DNA of 9,172 nucleotides from NCBI GenBank assembly GCA_964544305.1, contig CAZJAZ010000071.1:1-9172 (forward strand), written 5' to 3'. Under the pieces are notes generated by a model that worked only from the letters and a program-made list of their open reading frames with translations, had not been told where the DNA came from and searched no databases. Shown here piece after piece: positions 6,001-9,172 of this stretch. Numbering within the stretch: position 1 is the first letter of the stretch; every line of letters starts with the position of its first letter. A program made the translations under genes and the position numbers. The stretch comes from JAFDWI01 sp964544305. Its GTDB lineage: Bacteria > Actinomycetota > Acidimicrobiia > Acidimicrobiales > Iamiaceae.

Positions 6001-8565
6001 TCGCCGGTCGGGTCTGGTGACGGGTTGGCAACGTCTATGATCGCTGCTGGGGTTCCGTCATCGGGAGCGGGTTTGTTCGAGTCCGATGATGCGGGCCATT
6101 CCTTGTCGCTCGTCGAAGACACCGGATCTGGCGAGTGGGTATTAACTAAGACTGGTGGGTCCGGCGCAGGTGTATTGGGTTCGTTTACCGCGCCAATCAA
6201 TGCTGGAGATCGGATTACATTGGCCGGTACAGGTACAACGCTGCTCGTATACCGAAATGGAACGATTCTTGGTGTTGCCACAGATGCAGACCTGGGTTCT
6301 TACACTCGTGTTGGTCTGATCGGTTCAAATGGTGCGGTCGCGTCAGGTTTTGAGGCGCATGATCTCAATGGTGGCGCTCGTTTTGTGAAATACGATAACT
6401 TGGGCCGCGTTACCTCAACCATGGGCCCGCGAGGTTCGCTCGCGGGGTATTTCACAACAAGTACTGCCTATGATGCGGTGGGTCGTCCGACGGCGGTAAC
6501 TGATGAGAATCAGATCGTTCGGGAAACAACGTATGATCTTTCGGGGATGGTGACCGGGCAGGTCTCTGCGCATGCTGCGAGCGGGCAAGGGCCATTTCCA
6601 ACAACAACCTATTCTTATGATTCGCATGGGCGTCTTGCGTCACGGTTGGATGCGGGCAATTCTCATGCAACCTCCTACGTTTACAGTGACGGATCCGCGC
6701 CATCTACCCCAGCGACGGTGGCTGTGACCAAACCGTCAGGGGTGGTGGTCACTTCGTCGTTAGATCCCGATGGGAGAACTGCCAGTGTCGATTATTCGGA
6801 TACTGGGGCGTCGCCGGATTTGTCGTATTCCTATGACAAAGATGGTCAGGTTTTGACCGCAACGGCTGCTGGTGTGGGTCCTGATATCACTCGGGTTTAT
6901 GATTCGCTGGGTGAACCGGTGAGCGTGACACGTGATGGTCGAAGTGTTGAATATCATTACGACGCCGACCCTTCTGTGCCGGGTGATCAGCCAGGCCGCT
7001 TAGCTGACATCACCTACCCGAATAATCAGAAAATAGTTTTGGGATACGACTCGCAGGGTCGTTGGAACAAGGTCACTGACTGGAACGGTTTGTACTCCTC
7101 GTATTCTTATGATGGAGATGGAAACGTGTCTGAGATTGCTACATCGAATGGGGTTTTGGCGGTGCGGGGTTTTGATGCGGATGATCAACTTGCTTCGATT
7201 TCGTGGAGCGGGCCGGGTTTTGCGTTTCCGGTGACTTATTCTCGTGGTAGCGCTGATGAGTTGACAGCTACTACTCAATGGGGTGGCGGTCCATCTTGGG
7301 GATACGACCCGGCGTTGGAGGTAACTTCTTCAACGAATCCGAACGGTTCGTACACCTATGATGATGCGAATCGTCCGGTGGTTGTGAATGGTGTGCATCA
7401 AGCTTTTAATGATGCAGGGGAGTTGTGTTGGACCAGTGCTTCGAGTGGTTCGTGTGCGAGTCCGCCTGCCCAGCACACAAGCTACGGCTTCAACGACAAT
7501 GGTGAACGCGTTAGTGTCGGTGCGAACACGTTTGCATTTGACGAGGTCGGTGAGATGACCACTGCGACGATCAATTCAACCGCAACAAGCTACGCGTACG
7601 GGTCAGACGGGTTACGCACGTCGAAAACGCAAGGCGCGGCTACCACCGATTTTTCTTGGGATGATTCCGGCGGTGTGCCACAGCTCATCCAAGACGGTGA
7701 CACGTTCTTTGTTTATGGGCCTGACGGTAAACCGACCGAGGCAATAAGCCCAACAGGGACTTGTTTCGTGCACACGGATGCGACGGGGTCGGTTGCCTCC
7801 ACAACTGCTGGGAGCGGCGCGAACGCTGGACAGGTGATCTCCACTCGTAGCTATGATCCGTACGGGAACGTGACCGCACACACAGGTGACCCGATCTCGC
7901 TGGGTTGGCAAGCCCAATATCAAGACCCTGAAACCGGTTACTACTACCTCCAACACCGCTACTACGACCCCACCACCACACAATTCCTGAGCCCAGACCC
8001 GCTGTTCAGCGTCACCGGCGACAGGTATGGCTACGCTGGCAACGACCCCGTCAATGGATCAGACCCGTTGGGGCTGTGTTCGCTTGCAGAATGCGCAGCA
8101 GATTTGGCTACGTATGTAGGAAGCTACACGTGTCATAGATTTGCCGGCAGCGGAAATTATTGGTCTATCGGCCACGGACTCTACGGATGCGGTGATAACG
8201 GGTCAATTAACGCGATTAGGCATTTCGTGGGTGCTGCATTATTCACATGGATAGAAGTGACTGAACACGGAACAGCCTATGGATCATTCAGAGCATGGTC
8301 TATCCTAGGTGGGCACGAGGTCCAAGGCCTCGGTGCTTATTGCGCAGGGGAGCACCGGCGGGTTAATCCATACGAAAACGGTGCCGCTTACAACCTAGAT
8401 ACGTCCGCTGATTGGTGGAACAATTTCGTTGGATACAGCGTCGGCCTCGAGTTAGCCCACGAGGGTTTGACAATCGGTGAAGTCGTTCGGCGTGTGACCA
8501 GTCTTGCTCATCATTATTTTGACACTAGAACGCGCCTGGACTTCCATGGTGGCGGGTTCGATTAG
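3091..8565 (+). CDS. Secreted RHS/YD-repeat polymorphic toxin
   Basis: A large surface or secreted protein of 1824 residues. Order: signal peptide (about 1-31; RRKK then a hydrophobic stretch to SAVA), Ser/Thr-rich linker (about 40-130), LamG/concanavalin-like domain (about 152-388), DUF6531-like segment (about 422-500), YD repeats (about 540-924), a second beta-sandwich-like insertion (about 925-1094), YD repeats (about 1095-1556), RHS core (about 1557-1662) and variable tip (1663-1824). Typical repeats read YDNLGRVTS, YDSHGRLAS and YDSQGRW. In the family, YD repeats wind into a hollow shell around the C-terminal tip, which is cut at the DPxGL boundary (here after L1662). An in-frame stop at 3088 forces a TTG start at 3091 with a weak ribosome site. 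A G8 run at 3129-3136 makes this start questionable: with seven G, a GTG at 3102 with GGGGA upstream would be in frame. The toxin role is inferred from architecture and the adjacent small lipoprotein. Confidence 0.9.
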   Translation: MGKLCVCRRKKLLGGAIFIAWFLLTTSAVASVPTATHRTGASPSTAEPIGTSTLPVPSATGTSPTTSSPKEFRSSTTTSSSSSTTTSLPSSTTSGDQSGSKYRHRKDSSSSSLSGRSLLNSVVGESGMLRGATVNNSAGVSSPMAVLPGSQADVYSAAVMADDPAGYWKLHGADTDDLDDSSPGGEHDGSLYDPNNSVSTATDDGLWSGVPAFHAKTDGPGRVDVGSAWFNHNVWSADGWFKSSLDNGVDVQLFDESEGEYPNSSRRYLSAIGGNSGFVSAGQSIHQDEASLSGDVSSQHVGPGAGWHYLAVTSDGHELRFYMDGVSTGETAPISSVWQTGVVSTIRIVDFGCADNCFSTQWMNVSDVAIYSSTLNAVQIQNHYTAAGGVLPMTTSQLFGGSNPSMPCISCAVASVKRAISWFPVDAGTGNFFHTFSDIALPSRGPSFELGRTYNALEAKSGVAGPVGFGAGWSWTFGARLDFGDNWQPGNQVPSSFDFVQEAGARVTFSADGSGGWVPASNVFASIVRNPDQSWTLQRVSDHVTFTFDSQGRLTSVTNRNAYTTTLSWPAGPSGTLIVTDNSGTQEMSVVIDAIGHVTSVSDSAGRSVAYTYVEAGNPGAGNLKTAASLGGGKWTYVYDSGNLMTSMEDPAGGTVVNKFDSQGRVVDQWAPDGSSGAPTDTTKATEFIYGAGYTKITGPSTPSNPDGVIDTQVFQNGYLVSDTVGTGSSASTTTFSYWGENSGAATVTDPSGNISTTTYYKDPVTHLMTSWISTKEDPSGVVTSYSGFDAFGNPGSVTVTGTDPQDPNNVTTTSYTYDPNNGNLKTVSRPWNGTTALTTYTYDPAHPGDATSVQSPDGTMTHYSYAAATGQVDSVTDPAGGVTSFAYDAAGHQVAVTSPEGHSNTFVMNAAGESLISLDGKANGAVDGFVRGNGPLGSANRGGTWSTTGSWSVAGDEASVSGPGTATLVSPVGSGDGLATSMIAAGVPSSGAGLFESDDAGHSLSLVEDTGSGEWVLTKTGGSGAGVLGSFTAPINAGDRITLAGTGTTLLVYRNGTILGVATDADLGSYTRVGLIGSNGAVASGFEAHDLNGGARFVKYDNLGRVTSTMGPRGSLAGYFTTSTAYDAVGRPTAVTDENQIVRETTYDLSGMVTGQVSAHAASGQGPFPTTTYSYDSHGRLASRLDAGNSHATSYVYSDGSAPSTPATVAVTKPSGVVVTSSLDPDGRTASVDYSDTGASPDLSYSYDKDGQVLTATAAGVGPDITRVYDSLGEPVSVTRDGRSVEYHYDADPSVPGDQPGRLADITYPNNQKIVLGYDSQGRWNKVTDWNGLYSSYSYDGDGNVSEIATSNGVLAVRGFDADDQLASISWSGPGFAFPVTYSRGSADELTATTQWGGGPSWGYDPALEVTSSTNPNGSYTYDDANRPVVVNGVHQAFNDAGELCWTSASSGSCASPPAQHTSYGFNDNGERVSVGANTFAFDEVGEMTTATINSTATSYAYGSDGLRTSKTQGAATTDFSWDDSGGVPQLIQDGDTFFVYGPDGKPTEAISPTGTCFVHTDATGSVASTTAGSGANAGQVISTRSYDPYGNVTAHTGDPISLGWQAQYQDPETGYYYLQHRYYDPTTTQFLSPDPLFSVTGDRYGYAGNDPVNGSDPLGLCSLAECAADLATYVGSYTCHRFAGSGNYWSIGHGLYGCGDNGSINAIRHFVGAALFTWIEVTEHGTAYGSFRAWSILGGHEVQGLGAYCAGEHRRVNPYENGAAYNLDTSADWWNNFVGYSVGLELAHEGLTIGEVVRRVTSLAHHYFDTRTRLDFHGGGFD
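3129..3136 (+). repeat. Eight-G homopolymer inside the rhs signal-peptide codons
   Basis: Eight consecutive G fall at codons 13-16 of the rhs gene. Loss of one G would disconnect the TTG start and instead join the big frame to the ATG at 3033 or the better-placed GTG at 3102. The GTG would give a signal peptide beginning MRLSKKEITGG followed by the same hydrophobic core. In the present sequence that alternative frame ends at the TAG at 3213-3215. The tract is therefore either a potential frame switch or a sequencing-error hotspot. Confidence 0.85.
3283..3435 (+). repeat. Low-complexity Ser/Thr codon tract
   Basis: Tandem-like TCT/TCG/ACG/ACT codons encode a Ser/Thr-rich linker (about residues 65-115) with a short basic patch, KYRHRK. 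Imperfect CTTCTACGAC/CTTCGACGAC-type units suggest slippage-prone DNA and a variable-length, possibly glycosylated stalk between the membrane-proximal end and the lectin-like domain. Confidence 0.6.
3544..4254 (+). other. LamG/concanavalin A-like domain of the rhs protein
   Basis: Residues about 152-388 show the LamG_3 pattern: an opening ADDPAGYWKL strand, GWHYLAVTSDGHELRFYMDGV in the middle (typical W-H-x-A-V ... L-x-x-Y-x-D-G signature), and a closing VAIYSSTLNAVQIQNHY. C353 and C357 are close enough for a local disulfide. Such domains usually bind glycans or surface proteins; an adhesion role for target recognition is inferred. Confidence 0.75.
4354..4590 (+). other. DUF6531-like entry to the YD shell
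   Basis: Residues about 422-500 carry FPVDAGTGNFFHTFSDIALP followed by FELGRTYNA and GFGAGWSW. This is the pattern found just before the YD repeats in many bacterial RHS proteins (PVDVATGNF...DI.LPG...L...RTYNS...FG.GWS). It marks the N-terminal cap of the shell. The match is by eye. Confidence 0.7.
5863..6372 (+). other. Beta-sandwich-like insertion interrupting the YD repeats
   Basis: Residues about 925-1094 have no YD repeats. The segment is Gly/Ser-rich with regular alternating strands: GSWSVAGDEASV, GAGLFESDDAGHSLSL, GDRITLAGTGTTLLVYRNG, and RVGLIGSNGAVASGFEAHDL. This order, especially the L-x-V-Y-x-N-G turn and the final G-F-x-x-x-D-L strand, resembles concanavalin-like carbohydrate-binding jelly rolls. 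YD repeats resume at YDNLGRVTS (1101). Fold assignment is inference. Confidence 0.5.
7759..8076 (+). other. RHS repeat-associated core with predicted self-cleavage site
   Basis: Residues about 1557-1662 form the conserved core: HTDATGSVAS, SYDPYGNVTA, QYQDPETGYYYLQHRYYDP, FLSPDPL, RYGYAGNDPVNGSDPLGL. In studied RHS/TcC proteins, aspartates in this region act as an aspartyl protease that cuts after the final Leu of DPxGL. The equivalents here would be D1636 (SPDP) and cleavage after L1662. The codons shift to C-ending forms here, unlike the repeats upstream. Confidence 0.85.
7960..7977 (+). repeat. RHS core direct repeat, copy 1
   Basis: Eighteen bases starting TACTACGACCCC inside the rhs core recur exactly at 9155-9172. 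One further base outside the match (G at 7958 and 9153) also agrees after a single mismatch. The true length cannot be seen because copy 2 is cut by the window edge. Confidence 0.85.
8077..8562 (+). other. Variable C-terminal tip (putative toxin domain) of the rhs protein
   Basis: Residues 1663-1824 follow DPLGL and are the expected toxin. The tip starts with a Cys-containing stretch (C1663, C1668, C1681, C1700, later C1751). A motif set follows: NAIRHF (R1710, H1711), LGGHE (H1742, E1743), then DTSADWWNNFVG (D1770, D1774, N1777, N1778, G1781). The spaced polar residues look like an active or metal site. I recall a similar RH...HE...DxxNNxxG arrangement in other bacterial toxin tips (DUF6973-like) but cannot verify membership or name the reaction. 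The segment 1712-1721 is hydrophobic. Confidence 0.6.
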
Positions 8566-8576
8566 GTACCCGGGCA

Positions 8577-9152
8577 GTGGCTACTACCGGATTGCACGTA
8601 TGTAAACCGCGGGAATGGCGGAGTTGGCGGCATGACATACGTAGGAAACGCCAAGGGCTTTCTCTGCGCATTATGATCCTGGGCTTGTATCTTGCGTTGC
8701 TGTTGGTTGCCGGGTGCAGTCCGAGTGGTAGGTCGGCTGGATCCTTCGGCGTGATGAAAAATGACTGGACTAGTTTGGGGTCGCTCACGTTCAACGGTCG
8801 CAAACCCGACGTGAATGAGTTCTCGACGATTTGCGACTCCTCGCCAAGTCTGCACTCGACACCGCACGCGAATCTGTTTTGGAACCGGCGGGGAGCTACA
8901 GGTCCTGCGTATGAAAAATTCAGCAGGCAGGTTGAACATGAGGTGGAGCGCCTCGGCTACCACGAGATTCCGGTCCCCCGTGACTACGCGTCGCTAAACA
9001 GTGATGGAGTCGTCCACACGTACGTAAAATCCGGGCGCAAACTGTTTTTATACACGTTGTCATTTCCTGTTCCGAGCGGCAGCCAAAAGTCGGAATCGGG
9101 TTCCACCGGCCTACAAGTTGTGATTCAGCCTGAATTAGATCCTTGTAAATGA
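8577..9152 (+). CDS. Small lipoprotein, candidate immunity protein
   Basis: I do not recognise a family. The 191-residue frame has a lipobox V-A-G-C (C47) after a hydrophobic run GLYLALLLVAG, preceded by a strongly basic stretch RRKRQ. Signal peptidase II processing would leave a mature lipoprotein of about 145 residues anchored on the outer face of the membrane. C86 and C190 could form a disulfide. The start is uncertain: the GTG at 8577, 11 bases after the rhs stop, keeps the basic n-region but gives a long signal of 46 residues. The ATG at 8673 gives a short signal with no charge and no spaced ribosome site. It lies directly after the toxin tip and directly before an apparent orphan RHS module, the usual place for an immunity gene. 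If that is its role, its location suggests protection at the cell surface. Function is inferred from position only. Confidence 0.75.
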   Translation: MATTGLHVCKPREWRSWRHDIRRKRQGLSLRIMILGLYLALLLVAGCSPSGRSAGSFGVMKNDWTSLGSLTFNGRKPDVNEFSTICDSSPSLHSTPHANLFWNRRGATGPAYEKFSRQVEHEVERLGYHEIPVPRDYASLNSDGVVHTYVKSGRKLFLYTLSFPVPSGSQKSESGSTGLQVVIQPELDPCK

Positions 9153-9172
9153 GTTACTACGACCCCACCACC
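9149..9172 (+). CDS. Start of an orphan RHS core/C-terminal module (partial, runs off the window)
   Basis: An ATG at 9149 overlaps the lipoprotein stop in an ATGA and opens a frame reading MSYYDPTT to the window end. YYDPTT is exactly the RHS core sequence at residues 1624-1629 of the large protein, in the same codon phase. Bases 9155-9172 are identical to 7960-7977. This is how displaced rhs C-terminal modules begin in other genomes: a short core remnant followed by another toxin tip and immunity gene. Coupling through the 4-base overlap suggests it can be translated. Only eight codons are visible, so the product cannot be named. Confidence 0.6.
9155..9172 (+). repeat. RHS core direct repeat, copy 2 (cut by window edge)
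   Basis: Exact match to 7960-7977 in the same reading phase, 1195 bases downstream. Recombination between the two copies would delete the present toxin tip and lipoprotein and fuse the main rhs gene to whatever tip lies beyond the window. Confidence 0.85.

Noticed and set aside
5769..6281. 170-codon open frame on the minus strand inside the rhs gene
   Set aside because: It mirrors the second insertion of the rhs protein, its Pro/Ser/Asp-rich composition is that of an antisense shadow, and no ribosome site or known motif supports it.
7612..7983. 123-codon minus-strand frame under the RHS core
   Set aside because: Fully antisense to a strongly conserved core and without recognisable motifs; best explained by the codon bias of the real gene.
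1..9172. tRNA, rRNA, CRISPR array, transposase or insertion sequence
   Set aside because: I saw no cloverleaf, regularly spaced repeats, transposase motifs or terminal inverted repeats.

Overview
The window looks like a chromosome segment of a moderate-GC actinobacterium. I infer this from the OmpR/HAMP-kinase style of the two-component system, the Ser/Thr-rich Sec-secreted surface protein, the lipoprotein, and the mixed GTG/TTG/ATG starts. No taxonomic marker is present, so this stays an inference.

Layout from left to right. (1) An O6-alkylguanine-DNA alkyltransferase (57-560, +) is intact from a Shine-Dalgarno-supported ATG. (2) A membrane sensor histidine kinase (529-2028, -) converges on it, with a 32-base 3' overlap. 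(3) A 189-base divergent control region (2029-2217) contains a large nested inverted repeat. (4) An OmpR/PhoB-type response regulator (2218-2928, +) is transcribed away from the kinase and is probably its partner. (5) A 162-base leader (2929-3090) holds a weak promoter candidate and an inverted repeat. (6) A 1824-residue secreted RHS/YD-repeat protein (3091-8565, +) fills most of the rest. Its order is: signal peptide, Ser/Thr linker, LamG-like lectin domain, DUF6531-like segment, YD repeats, a second jelly-roll-like insertion, more YD repeats, the RHS-associated core ending in DPLGL, and a 162-residue variable C-terminal tip. (7) A small lipoprotein gene (8577-9152, +) follows 11 bases later. 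(8) At the right edge a new reading frame starts in an ATGA overlap. It restarts inside the RHS core with the same YYDPTT-encoding DNA, so it looks like the start of an orphan RHS C-terminal module.

Inferred working model: the RHS protein is a polymorphic contact or secreted toxin. Its YD repeats form a shell around the C-terminal tip, which is released at the DPLGL boundary. The lipoprotein is the best candidate for the cognate immunity protein, which would suggest that the toxin acts at, or is intercepted at, the cell envelope. The edge sequence suggests a rhs locus with a stack of displaced toxin tips that can be exchanged by recombination in the conserved core. Two further points deserve attention. 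A run of eight G in the signal-peptide codons could switch the reading frame. The C-terminal tip carries an RH / GHE / D-x3-D-WW-NN-x2-G motif pattern whose activity I cannot assign.
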